DNA of 64,000 bases from Paracoccus marinus (GCF_007018965.1 NZ_VJYZ01000025.1:1-64000), one strand, 5' to 3'. Positions 50,731 to 59,487 are shown, counted from the stretch's first letter. Translations and numbers: made by a program. Notes: generated by a model from the letters alone, not told the origin.

Positions 50731-51573
50731 TCACAGCGCCGGTTCGGCGGTAGCACGAAGAACCTGGTCGGCCGTGATGTCGCCGCCACGGCGCACGATG
50801 CGGAACGTTCCCTCGCGCGTGGGTGCGAAGGTCAGGCGCAGGGTGAAGATATAGCCGCCCGCGCCCGGAAGCGCCTCGAAGACGAGATCGTAGATGCCTT
50901 CGGGAACGGCCACCGGGTGGGTCTCGCACACCGAGCCCACGAGCACCGGCTCGGCCACCGTGAACGGTACTTGAACGGCCCAGAGCGCGTCAGGCGCCGG
51001 ACCCTGATACGGACCTGCGTAAAGCTCGACCAGACACCCGCCATCGTGGTCGGGGATGCCGAAGGATCCCGCCGCGTCTCGACCCCGCCCACGGCCGTCA
51101 CCTGCCCGAGCCCGCGCCGCATCGCCGCCTCGCGGTCGCTGCCCTCGGCCAGCGTCGCATCGACCCGCCGCCAGTGTCGCCGCTCCAGCGCCAGGACGCT
51201 TTCGAGAAGATCGGCGATTTCCTCGCCTCCTTCGCCCGCCAGCGACAGAAGCGCTTCCATCCAGGCGCGGCAGGCATCCACCATGTCCTCGTCGCCCGAC
51301 ATCAGGATCTCGTGCTCGCCGATCAGGTCCGGCTCCAGCGCCGCGATCCCGTCTCGCCCGGCGGCGTAGAGGCGCACGAGATCCCGCAGCGGCAGGTCGG
51401 CCGGAGCGCGGGCGCCGAAATGCGCATCGGCCGACAGGAGCCGCGTGGCATACGACATTGTCGTTCCAGGCGAAGCCCTGTGCTACATGCTCATCGCTCC
51501 AGATGAGCCCCAGCGTGGGGTGGCCCGCCGGAAACACCAGCATCTGGGCATTGTCAATCAGCGCGGAAAACGT
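50731..51573 (-). pseudogene. Disrupted ComJ-like gene
   Basis: Read on the minus strand in one frame, an N-terminal part (ALIDNAQMLVF, then IWSDEHVAQGFAWNDNVV) and a C-terminal part (SFGIPDHDGGCLVELYAG; DALWAVQVPFTV; HPVAVPEGIYDLVFEAL) together make a ComJ-family protein similar in layout to the intact gene at 7.78 kb. Between them lies about 369 bp that keeps the frame but reads as Arg/Gly-rich nonsense. A good ribosome site (GAGGAGG) is followed by ATG TGA, so the proper start also seems broken. The gene is probably inactive. Confidence 0.6.
51071..51446 (-). other. 369-bp segment inside the ComJ-like gene, bounded by GCCGCGT repeats
   Basis: GCCGCGT occurs at 51071-51077 and 51440-51446, 369 bases (123 codons) apart. 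Deleting one repeat plus the segment joins NDNVVCHAAG directly to SFGIPDHDGG in frame, restoring a plausible ComJ core. Within the segment a different minus-strand frame is fully open and has natural composition (ADLPLRDLVRLYAAGRDGIA; DACRAWMEALLSLAGEGG; DLLESVLALERRHWRRVD). I do not recognise its family; it looks like part of a helical protein. Confidence 0.5.
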
Positions 51574-51639
51574 GCGATCACATAGGCCTCCTCGATCGTC
51601 GTGAGACTGGAACTACCTGGGCGTGCCCCAGTCAGCTGC

Positions 51640-52030
51640 TGCGTTGCAATCTTAGGGCATGAGGGGCCTTGGAGATACGGTAGAAGTGGCTGGCGATGCG
51701 GTCATGGCAGGGCTTGCGGGGTCTGAAACGACCGATTATGGTGCCCCTCACGAGGGCTCCAAGCGATCGACTGTTTGCGATCGGCGAGCGCACCTGCCCC
51801 GCCGACCAGGCCGGCATCAATGCAGCGCCGGACCACCAGCTCGATTACCGTCCGCAGGACATTGCCCGCAGCGAAGCGACCGTGCCGGTTCTTCGATAAG
51901 CTCGACCGGTCCTGAACGCGACTTTCGAGTCCAAGCCGGCAGAACCACCGGTAAGCAAGGTTCAGATGGACCTCCTCGCACAAACGCGTCTCGGACTGGG
52001 CAACGCCCATCTCACAATATCTCGGGCCGA
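51640..52030 (-). mobile_element. Degenerate IS1182/IS4-like transposase fragment
   Basis: On the minus strand the residues RLCEEVHLNLAYRWFCRLGL, SLSKNRHGRF and LVVRRCIDAGLVGG correspond to the N-terminal DUF772 region of IS1182/IS4-type transposases (S/TFSKNRHGRF, VxRRCxxxGLVGGE). The catalytic DDE part is missing or scrambled, and a further frame (FRPRKPCHDRI) may hold displaced C-terminal residues. A dead remnant. Confidence 0.7.
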
Positions 52031-52576
52031 GGTTTTCACCGGTAACGACCGCTTGTGGCGGTGGTCCCGGTCCAGAGTCTTTGGCTGAGGCTCTCGGCGG
52101 AGTGGCCGGTTCCTTATCCACCCGACCCGAAGGTCAGAGAAGGATGCCTCTTTCGAGGACTTGCTCGTGTGCCTGATGCACGGATGGCTTCGGCCCCGAA
52201 GGACCCCGGCACTACCGGACCGACCAGAGGTCGACACCGGGTCATGTCGCAGGAGCGCGGGCCGCGATCAAGCGGGTGAGAGGCTCAAGCGCTAATTGCG
52301 GGCTCGGCATGCTGGGGACTGACAGCCAGACGCGCGGGGCAACGCGATTGATTTGACTCGGAATGAGCGTGGGCGGCACGCTACGATGACAGATCAAGGA
52401 TTTACGACGGGAAAAATGCGGGTTCGAGTAGCAACTCACATATCTTCTCGAGCCGCAGCAGGCCACGCGCGCCGTGGCAACTGGTTGGCAGATACTGCCA
52501 GCTTAACACGCAAGGTTCACGTTCTCGTCACAAAGGAAGCCTAAAACGACGGCCTGAACAGCAACGGGACATCGTG
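52031..52576. other. Gene-free junction before the phosphate genes
   Basis: No recognisable gene. The base composition is visibly less GC-rich than the surroundings between 52330 and 52530. The promoter of the phosphate-binding protein gene should lie in its right part; no clear Pho box could be identified by eye. Confidence 0.4.
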
Positions 52577-53698
52577 ATGCTTGGCTCACCTGACAATGGA
52601 ATTCCCGTCGCCAAGACGCCCGAGGCTCGCAGACGCGCGATCGTCATGCCTTTGCTCATCGCGCTGGCCGTGGCGGCAGTTGCTCTGCTGCTGTGGCAGG
52701 GCGGACCGGATCAACCGCGCGGCGCCGGATCGTCGCTGGCCCAGCCGCTGATTGAGCGGGCCGCCGGTGACTGGCGCAACTTCCGCAACGCCGACAACCC
52801 GGCGCGGGTCAAGGCGACCGGCTCGGACTGGGTCGTGGACGGCTCGGCAGGGCTGGATTACCAGCCGCTCGGCTCGATGGGCGGGCTGAACCTGCTCAGG
52901 GAAGGGCGCGTCGATTTTGCGCTGGCCGACTATGGGCTGACGCCCGAGGCGCTGGCCGAGGGGCCGTTCCGGCAACTGCCGCTGGCCGCGGGCGCGGTGG
53001 CGGTGGCGGCGAACCTGAACGGCGTCACCGGCCTGACGCTGGACGCGCCGACGCTTGCCGCCATCTATCAGGGCCGCATCACGCGCTGGTCGGACCCGGC
53101 GCTGGCGGCGCTGAACCCCGGCGTTACGCTGCCCGACACGCCGATCGTCGCCGTCCATCGCGGCGACGGGTCGGGGTCGACCAACGCGCTGTCGCTGTGG
53201 CTGGCGGCCTTCAGCCCCGACTGGGCGGGCGGCCCCGGTGTCGGCCCGCAGCTGACCTGGCCCGGCGGTCAGGCCGCCGACGGCAGCCGCGGCATGATCG
53301 CGGCCTTGACCGCGACCCCCGGCGCCATCGGCTATGTCGAGGCCGGTCAAGCCCGCCGCGCCGGGCTGACCGTAGCCGCGCTGCGCAATGCCGCGGGGCA
53401 GGCGGTCCTGCCGGACGCCCCCGGCCTGCGCGCCGCGCTGTCGGCGGTCGACTGGGCGGCGCCGGCCCCCGACGCCATGGCCCGCGCCGCCGCGCCCGAG
53501 GCCTATCCGCTGACCACCGCGATCCATGCTTTCGTGCGCGCCGACCGCGACACCACGGCAGCCACCCGTACGCTGCTGGACTTCGTCATCGACCGGGGCG
53601 CTGGCGCCTCCGAGTCCCTGGGCTACCTGCCGCTGCCGGCCGATGCCTCGGGGCCGGCGCGTCAGCAGCTTTCCGGCACTCCGACCCCCAACAGCTGA
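52577..53698 (+). CDS. PstS-like phosphate-binding protein, membrane-anchored
   Basis: A 373-residue substrate-binding protein. Residues about 21-41 are a hydrophobic segment without a clear cleavage site, so it is probably anchored to the inner membrane facing the periplasm. PstS-type phosphate contacts are recognisable: GAGSSLAQPLIERA near the mature start, LGSMGGLNLL, and GDGSGSTNALSLWL. It is followed eight bases later by a Na+/phosphate symporter instead of PstCAB. A GTG one codon upstream of this ATG is an alternative start. Confidence 0.78.
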   Translation: MLGSPDNGIPVAKTPEARRRAIVMPLLIALAVAAVALLLWQGGPDQPRGAGSSLAQPLIERAAGDWRNFRNADNPARVKATGSDWVVDGSAGLDYQPLGSMGGLNLLREGRVDFALADYGLTPEALAEGPFRQLPLAAGAVAVAANLNGVTGLTLDAPTLAAIYQGRITRWSDPALAALNPGVTLPDTPIVAVHRGDGSGSTNALSLWLAAFSPDWAGGPGVGPQLTWPGGQAADGSRGMIAALTATPGAIGYVEAGQARRAGLTVAALRNAAGQAVLPDAPGLRAALSAVDWAAPAPDAMARAAAPEAYPLTTAIHAFVRADRDTTAATRTLLDFVIDRGAGASESLGYLPLPADASGPARQQLSGTPTPNS

Positions 53699-53706
53699 GA
53701 CCCACC

Positions 53707-55419
53707 ATGGAAATCGACGTCTTCAAGGAAATCATCGTTCCAGTGGTGGGCGGCCTCGGGCTGTTCCTGCTGGGGCTCGAGTTCATGGCCAACGGCATCC
53801 AGGCCCTGTCCGTGAACAAGATGCGGGCCTTCCTCGCCCGCGCCGCCGGCACGCCAATCAAAGGCGTCATGGCGGGGACCATCATCACCGGGATCATCCA
53901 GTCGTCCACGGCGATGACCGTGATGACCGTGGGTCTGGTGAACGCGGGCGTTCTGACGTTGCGCAGCGCGATCAGCGTCATCATGGGCGCCAACGTCGGC
54001 ACCACGCTGGGCAACGGGTTGATCGCCCTGCCGCTGGGGCCGCTGGGCCTGTTCTTCGGCGGGATCTTCGCGACGATCTACTGCTTCGCCAAGTCGGACA
54101 AGTGGCGCAACGTGGCGCTGGCCTGCATGGGCTTTGCGCTGATCTTCTATGGCCTGAACCTGATGACCGGCGGTCTCAAGCCGCTGCGCTCGATGCCCGA
54201 GGTCATGGACCTGATCTCGCATCTGGACGCCTCGAGCTATACCGGCGTCATCTCGTGCGCCTTGATCGCGGCGCTGGTCACGGCGCTGATCCACTCGTCC
54301 TCGGCCACCATCGGCATCGTGATGGGTCTTGGCAGCTCGGGGATCCTCGACTGGCAGACGGCCATCGCCTTTGCCATCGGCGCCGACCTCGGCACGACGA
54401 TCACCAGCTGGATCGCCTCGCTGAACCTGTCCAAGAACGCCAAGCGCACCGCCTATGCGCACATTACCTTCAACTTCATTGGGGTGATCGTGGTGCTGGC
54501 GCTGTTCTATCCGGCGATCCAGGTGCTGACCTGGGTGATGGGCTTCTTTGGCGGCGATCCGGGCACGCCCACGATGATCGACGGCAAGGAGGTCTATCCG
54601 CTGGTCCCGGTCGCGATCGGCCTCTTCTCGATCTTCTTCAACATCTTCAACGTGATCATCCTGTTCCCCTTCGTGAACACGTTCGAGCGTTATCTGTCGC
54701 GCGTCGGCCGCACCGAGGATGAGGACATCGAGGATTACTCGGTCCCGCGCTTCCTTGACAAAGGCGCGCTGGCCGACTTCCGCCGGGCGCTGCCGGCGGT
54801 GCAGCAGGAGCAGCGCCGCGCCCTGGCGGGGGCGGCCCTGTTCCTGGACATCGCCCGCGGGCGTCCGGGTGCGCCCAAGGCTCCGGCCGAGCACCACGAA
54901 GCGACCGACGCCCTGTCGCGCGAGATCCGCGCCTATTCGGCGCAGCTCTTCGATGACCGCCTGTCGCGTCCGCAGAAAGACCTCGTCGCCTCGACCATCG
55001 AGGAGGTGGACTTCACCGCCGCGCTCAGCGAGTCGCTGCACCAGATCGCCCGCCGCGTCTGCCGCGAAAAGTTCAGCGACGAGGGTCAGTCCCTGCTGAA
55101 CGCCGCGATGGACCGGCTGGACGCCTCGCTGACCCCGCTGGTCACGGGCGAGCATCTGTCCCCGCGGATGCCCGCCGGCCACAGCCGTCAGGCCGAGTTC
55201 GAGGACATCCGCTGGCGGATCATCGACTCGGGTCCGATCCCGGCGGGCGAAAAGGGCGCGCTGCTGGCACTGCTCGGCTCGATGGAGCGGGCCGAGGTGC
55301 TGATCGACCGCATCGCCGACGAACGGCAGTCCGTCGACCGCGGCCTGATCCACGAGGCCGCCCCGGCCCCGGCGCGGGATACCGGGATGGGGCCGGCTGG
55401 TCTGGTTCCGGCCGAGTGA
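53707..55419 (+). CDS. Na+/phosphate cotransporter family protein (NptA/YjbB type)
   Basis: A 570-residue protein. The N-terminal 345 residues contain two inverted PNaS repeats with the signature motifs IIQSSTAMT (about residues 64-71) and IHSSSATIG (about 195-203). The C-terminal 200 residues form a PhoU-like helical domain (residues about 365-540). The family imports or exports phosphate using Na+. It is paired with a PstS-like gene. A strong terminator follows. IS fragments on both sides suggest the pair was acquired or moved as a unit. Confidence 0.9.
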   Translation: MEIDVFKEIIVPVVGGLGLFLLGLEFMANGIQALSVNKMRAFLARAAGTPIKGVMAGTIITGIIQSSTAMTVMTVGLVNAGVLTLRSAISVIMGANVGTTLGNGLIALPLGPLGLFFGGIFATIYCFAKSDKWRNVALACMGFALIFYGLNLMTGGLKPLRSMPEVMDLISHLDASSYTGVISCALIAALVTALIHSSSATIGIVMGLGSSGILDWQTAIAFAIGADLGTTITSWIASLNLSKNAKRTAYAHITFNFIGVIVVLALFYPAIQVLTWVMGFFGGDPGTPTMIDGKEVYPLVPVAIGLFSIFFNIFNVIILFPFVNTFERYLSRVGRTEDEDIEDYSVPRFLDKGALADFRRALPAVQQEQRRALAGAALFLDIARGRPGAPKAPAEHHEATDALSREIRAYSAQLFDDRLSRPQKDLVASTIEEVDFTAALSESLHQIARRVCREKFSDEGQSLLNAAMDRLDASLTPLVTGEHLSPRMPAGHSRQAEFEDIRWRIIDSGPIPAGEKGALLALLGSMERAEVLIDRIADERQSVDRGLIHEAAPAPARDTGMGPAGLVPAE

Positions 55420-55447
55420 CACGCGCCTGACGCGGCACGGCATCCTG

Positions 55448-55475
55448 ACGCGACCGCAGTCCGCTGCGGTCGCGT
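55448..55475. terminator. Strong hairpin terminator
   Basis: ACGCGACCGCAG (55448-55459) pairs perfectly over 12 bp with CTGCGGTCGCGT (55464-55475) around a TCCG loop, followed by TCTTCG. It ends the phosphate operon. Confidence 0.85.
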
Positions 55476-55481
55476 TCTTCG

Positions 55482-55650
55482 TTAGTCACCACAACTTGCG
55501 GCCTGAGCTGTCCCGTTGTCGCTGACGATCATTCCGGGTTTCCCGCGGCGCTCGATCCGCGCTTCGGTCAGGGTGGCACCGTCCTGGACGTGGGGGCGCA
55601 ACGCTTGGAACCGGGACATTGCGACATCCCGCTCAGCCCCAGAGAAGTCC
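55482..55650 (-). mobile_element. Fused transposase remnants (IS3 OrfB-like and a helix-turn-helix piece)
   Basis: A short minus-strand frame contains ERRGKPGMIVSDNGT, the conserved strand around the second catalytic Asp of IS3-family OrfB integrase cores. Just upstream is AERDVAMSRFQALRPHVQDG, like the N-terminal helix-turn-helix of another transposase type. The two pieces do not belong together, so this is recombined debris. Confidence 0.6.
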
Positions 55651-55770
55651 GCGAGGCTGTCCGTCGCGGGTCGGGGGTTCTCCCAGGTACTTAAATGGCT
55701 GTTATTTATCAATAAAAAGTTCGTCGAAAGGGACAACTGTCTCTCACCGCTAGAGGATCAGAAGGCGTCG

Positions 55771-55824
55771 AAGTTCACCGAGGCGCAGAAGGCGTTCATC
55801 CTGAAGCAGGGCGAGGCTTGCGAA
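55771..55824 (+). mobile_element. IS3-family OrfA N-terminal remnant
   Basis: KFTEAQKAFILKQGEACED on the plus strand matches the start of IS3-family OrfA proteins (KFTEAQ-x-x-x-x-LRQAE). Only about 18 codons remain. It ends 19 bases from the 3' end of the DyP gene. Confidence 0.6.
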
Positions 55825-55842
55825 GACAGGCCGGAAAGCGGA

Positions 55843-57222
55843 TCAGGAACCGACCCACTCTCCTTTCGCGATCCATTTCAGTGCCGAGATCGAGGGCATG
55901 AACATGTATTCTCCGCCGCGCAGGCGGTTGAAAGTGGTCACGCCGTTCACGCGGCGGCGAGCGGGTTCGTCGGGGATAGTGAAGGTGCCCGGCTCTTCGT
56001 GCAGGCCCACGATCGGGTCGAGTTCTCCCCCGAGGTCGATGAAGTTGCCGCGGTTGATCCACTCCTGCTGTAGGAACTCGATCGTGTCATAGGCGCGCGC
56101 GCTGATGAAGATGAAGAAGAGCCCGCGGGCGTCCTTGCCGTCATCCGCGGCTGTGACATCGGATGTCCATTTGGGGCCGAAGGTCGAAGGGCGGCGGATG
56201 ATGCGCTTGATGTTCACATCTGTCAGGATCGTCATGCTGCTGTCGCGCGGGTTCAGTCGGCGGATATGCGAAGAATAGGGGCAGAGCAGCCCCTTCGGGT
56301 CGTCCCTGAAGGTGAAATCGTTGTTGCGTTCGGGGTCGGCACCCAAGTCTTCGTCGTCGTGGTCGGGCGACAGGATCAGGGGGGCGCCGCTGCGCCAGCG
56401 GCCGACCATCTTGGCCGCGAGCAGGTGCTGAGCCTCCTCGCTCTCGGCATGTTCGCGCAGGAAGTCGTTGAAGGCGCCGACGCGGCTGTTGTACTTGCGC
56501 AGGACGACATAGGTTCCGTTGCGCCCCAGTTCCGGCGGTTGCGGCACGCCGAGAGGCTGGCCCGTCTCGCTGTTCTCGCCCAGGATGAACTCGCCCGCGG
56601 CGATGGCCGGGCCGTCGCCCGGCAGCGGGTCCACGCCGCTGCCCGCGATGTTGGGCTGGGCGATAGCATCACGGAAGCCGAAGGGATTCTCGGCATCCTC
56701 GTCCGCGCCGAACTCATGGGTGGCGACCAGCGTGACGCCGCTGGAGCGCTCAAGTTCGGCCATGGCCTTGCCCACGGCCTTGTCGCGCGCCGCCTCGTCG
56801 GCGGCGAAGATGGTCAACGCGATGTGCAGCGTGCCGGGCTTGAACGGCTCTTCCCATGTCTCCGGTGCGTTCTCGCCGAAGTCGCGCAGCATCTCGGCCC
56901 GCGCGGCCATGCCCTGGCGGAAGGGCAGCGGAAAGCTCGACAGCGACTCCTCGGGCAGGCCGAGCGCCTTCAACCCCTCGTGGCTGATTGCCACGCCGAC
57001 CCAGGATTCCATCTCGTTGGTCCAGTCCTCGGCCGAGGGGACGTGCTCGGCCAGGCGGCCCAGCAGGTCGCGCCCGCCACTGGCATCGTCCACATGCAGC
57101 ATCGCATGGATGCCTACATATGGCTCCGGGCGCGACCGCAGGATCAGGCCCTGGATGTCGTCAAGCTGCAGCTTGACCCGGTCGCGGCGGAAGCGTTTGC
57201 GGAGGCTGGAGAGCAGGGCCAT
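55843..57222 (-). CDS. DyP-type haem peroxidase
   Basis: A 459-residue dye-decolourising-type peroxidase. The proximal haem histidine is His319 in CPYSSHIRRLNPRD, the standard motif of this family. The distal GXXDG motif appears as GFRDA (182-186): the catalytic aspartate is kept but the final glycine is alanine. Other landmarks are MVGRWRSGAPLILSP and the C-terminal GGEYMFMPSISALKWIA. No signal peptide. It is the last of three minus-strand genes with a catalase-like protein and an unknown protein, its start overlapping the latter by one base. Substrate unknown. Confidence 0.88.
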   Translation of the reverse strand: MALLSSLRKRFRRDRVKLQLDDIQGLILRSRPEPYVGIHAMLHVDDASGGRDLLGRLAEHVPSAEDWTNEMESWVGVAISHEGLKALGLPEESLSSFPLPFRQGMAARAEMLRDFGENAPETWEEPFKPGTLHIALTIFAADEAARDKAVGKAMAELERSSGVTLVATHEFGADEDAENPFGFRDAIAQPNIAGSGVDPLPGDGPAIAAGEFILGENSETGQPLGVPQPPELGRNGTYVVLRKYNSRVGAFNDFLREHAESEEAQHLLAAKMVGRWRSGAPLILSPDHDDEDLGADPERNNDFTFRDDPKGLLCPYSSHIRRLNPRDSSMTILTDVNIKRIIRRPSTFGPKWTSDVTAADDGKDARGLFFIFISARAYDTIEFLQQEWINRGNFIDLGGELDPIVGLHEEPGTFTIPDEPARRRVNGVTTFNRLRGGEYMFMPSISALKWIAKGEWVGS

Positions 57223-57968
57223 CAGTAATCCACCCCCTCCGGCTGGGACATCTTGTCGAGGAAGGCTTTCAGCGCCTTCGGGCCGCTGTTGTCGAGGTCG
57301 GTTCCGGCCACCTCGTCCATCATCTCGTTCACGGCCTTTTCCATGCGCTGCAGGCGGCGCACGTCCACGACCGTCACCTGCGGGTTGGCGACGAACCAGC
57401 CGGCGGCGTCGATCTGGTGCTTGGCGATGAAGTCCTTGACCGACGGGTCGGCAATGCCCGGCCAACCCTCGACCGACTGGAACAGCAGGTCCATCAGTTC
57501 GGGGATCTTGGTCGCGAAATCGTTAATATAGGCGTCCCAGTCGCCGTCATAGGTGGTGGCGAACAGGATCTTTGTGTCATTGTCGAAGAAGACGAAGCGC
57601 ATGTCGTGCAGCGTCGAGACGCGCTGCGCGCCATCGAAGTTGCCGTTCGTCAGGTTGAAGATGCGGCGCAGCCGCTCGGCCCCGCCGGGCTTCAGCGTGG
57701 CGAAGGCGGTCAGTTCCGACACGTTGCCCGACTGTCGCCCGGCCCGCCCGGCGGTCTGCGACGTGCCCTTCAGTTCCGGATTGTGGCGGCGGACCATGGC
57801 TTCGAGCGCGATCTTGGCCAGTTGCGGCGCATCGCTCGCGACCTCCTCGATCTTGCGCCGGATTTCGGCCAACCTGTTTTCATCCTCCAGCCGCGGGTCG
57901 GGGCCGGTCTGGACCGGGCCGGCGCTCGCGCCTTCGGGCTTGTCTTTCGTCTCGTGCTTCTGGGCCAT
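57222..57968 (-). CDS. Unassigned protein of the peroxidase cassette
   Basis: A 248-residue protein I cannot name. The first 60 residues are charged and helical. The middle (ELTAFATLKPGGAERLRRIF, then MRFVFFDNDTKILFATTYDG, DAYINDFATKIPELMDLLF, SVEGWPG) looks like one ferredoxin-like alpha/beta barrel module of the dimeric alpha-beta barrel type, the same superfamily as DyP. Such modules occur with haem peroxidase and fatty-acid hydroperoxide genes. Its stop overlaps the DyP start; the catalase-like gene lies 39 bases upstream. It could be a haem-binding or scaffold partner. Confidence 0.6.
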   Translation of the reverse strand: MAQKHETKDKPEGASAGPVQTGPDPRLEDENRLAEIRRKIEEVASDAPQLAKIALEAMVRRHNPELKGTSQTAGRAGRQSGNVSELTAFATLKPGGAERLRRIFNLTNGNFDGAQRVSTLHDMRFVFFDNDTKILFATTYDGDWDAYINDFATKIPELMDLLFQSVEGWPGIADPSVKDFIAKHQIDAAGWFVANPQVTVVDVRRLQRMEKAVNEMMDEVAGTDLDNSGPKALKAFLDKMSQPEGVDY

Positions 57969-58007
57969 TGCACGGCTCCTTCTGGCTTGCTGGGCCGGGC
58001 GCGGTCG

Positions 58008-59099
58008 TCAGTCGGGGATCTCGTCAAGCGTTGCCGGCTCATGCCGCTCGACAGCGTTGAGTTCGTGGCGACGCAGCGTCGATGCCGCGTAGGCGGCCCG
58101 CCGGATGCGGTTGATCGAACCCAGCGGCTGGTGCGCCTCGACGCACTGCCACGGGTTGAAGTGCAGCACGTCGTCGCCATAGACGCGCCGCGCGGGCGAA
58201 AAGGCGTCCTGCGCCTCGAAGGTCAGGCTCGCCAGCGACTGCTGGGGCGAGGACTCCTCCTCCCACTGCACGGCCGCATTCTCGATGGGCATCCTGTCGA
58301 GGTCAGTCGCAAGCTGGACGCGCAGCGTGTATTCGGCGCCCTGGTCGCGGAAGAAGTCCACCACCAGGTCGCGCATGGTCGAGAAGTCCACGTCCTTGAT
58401 GATCCTGCCCGTCAGCGCGCGGACATTCTTGGACGCGGGCGCGAGCGAAATCTTGCCGATGTAGTCGCCGAAACGCAGCGCGCCCTGGGTGTGATAGGTT
58501 TCGCCCAGCAGATTGGCGTTGTCGCGCGCCAGCCCCTGCAGGGTTGCGCCGGGTTCGCGGCCGAAGACTTCGACGACATCCTCGGCTCCCCGAGCGGCGG
58601 CCGCGACCATGCGCTGGAAGAAGTCTGGGGCGTTTGCATTCTTTTCCAACAAACCCAGCATCTTCTTGTATTTCTGCACCGTCCCGAAAGCGAGAACGGG
58701 AAAGTTGACCATCAGGAAGTCCTGGTTCCGGCCCGGCTCCTCTCCGGCAAGGCGCGCGCCCGGGACGTCCAGGATCTTGATCGCAAAGCCACGGGGGGCG
58801 GGAACCTCGTCGCTGTGGATGTCTCCGGGCGCCGATGACAGGCGGGCGATTACGTCATAGGTGGCGGGCTCGGCAAAGATGCCCTGACGCAGATGCGCGG
58901 GCAGGTCGTCATGGACCCTCAGCCTGCCCTTCAGGAAGCCGTGGCTTTTTGCATGGGCGTCGCGGATCGCGTGGCGGTGGCGGTCGAATGCCGCCAGATT
59001 GGCCGCGCCCATCTGCGACACGATCTCGTCGGTCAGCCGCGCCTCGTCGGGTTGCAGGACCTCCAGATCCGGGGACCACCTGGCATAATCAATGTCCAT
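58008..59099 (-). CDS. Small catalase-family haem protein
   Basis: A 363-residue 'mini-catalase'. The N-terminal AHAKSHGFLKGRLRVHDDLP contains the likely distal histidine (His63). APRGFAIKILDVPG and QDFLMVNFPVLAF are catalase-core landmarks. The proximal haem tyrosine is Tyr337 in RRAAY (RxxxY), within INRIRRAAYAAS. True monofunctional catalases are about 480 or more residues; short relatives include allene oxide synthase-like and fatty acid hydroperoxide enzymes. The ATG at 59099 follows ACGGAG; a longer start at 59198 is possible. First gene of the haem cassette. Confidence 0.85.
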   Translation of the reverse strand: MDIDYARWSPDLEVLQPDEARLTDEIVSQMGAANLAAFDRHRHAIRDAHAKSHGFLKGRLRVHDDLPAHLRQGIFAEPATYDVIARLSSAPGDIHSDEVPAPRGFAIKILDVPGARLAGEEPGRNQDFLMVNFPVLAFGTVQKYKKMLGLLEKNANAPDFFQRMVAAAARGAEDVVEVFGREPGATLQGLARDNANLLGETYHTQGALRFGDYIGKISLAPASKNVRALTGRIIKDVDFSTMRDLVVDFFRDQGAEYTLRVQLATDLDRMPIENAAVQWEEESSPQQSLASLTFEAQDAFSPARRVYGDDVLHFNPWQCVEAHQPLGSINRIRRAAYAASTLRRHELNAVERHEPATLDEIPD

Positions 59100-59487
59100 T
59101 GCGACTCCGTTTGCGATCCGCTCATGATCGGATTGCGAGATCAAGGGCGGGCCTGTCACCGCTTGGCCGCCTAACGCGACATCCATTTGGAAGTTCATGT
59201 CGACGCCGCGTCACGTCCTGCCTGCTTCAAGGCCGCAGGACCTGACTTTTCCTGTTCTTGTTCTTGTTCTTGTTCTTGCCGCGATTTGCGCCAGTCCGGC
59301 CATGACCTTCCCCCGCGCGAGGCAAGCGCTGGCCGATGCCGCGACACGCCTTGAGCAGGGGGCAAGGCGCCTCTCCGGCCGCAGGGCGGCAGAGCCGGCA
59401 CCTTTGCCCCGCTCCCCACGTTATGGTGGCGCGCAAGGGCGATCCCGGCCATCCATGCGGGCGCGGCAATAAACCACAAGGATCCTC
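59100..59487. other. Divergent intergenic region
   Basis: Separates the haem cassette from the divergent membrane-fusion gene. It carries a hexanucleotide tandem repeat at 59253-59278. A plus-strand frame from 59197 starts with a hydrophobic run, but that is an artefact of the repeat. No gene is recognised; both promoters must lie here. Confidence 0.5.
59253..59278. repeat. TTCTTG hexanucleotide tandem repeat
   Basis: TGTTCT/TTCTTG with a period of six is repeated just over four times without mismatch, in the promoter region between the divergent catalase-like and hlyD-like genes. Copy number of such a repeat can vary by slippage. Confidence 0.85.

Noticed and set aside
59253-59278. CRISPR array
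   Set aside because: The repeat unit is six bases with no spacers; no cas genes or spaced repeats were seen anywhere in the window.
59197-59472. Plus-strand frame with a hydrophobic VLVLVLVLAA run resembling a signal peptide
   Set aside because: The run comes from the hexanucleotide repeat, and the rest has no natural protein character.
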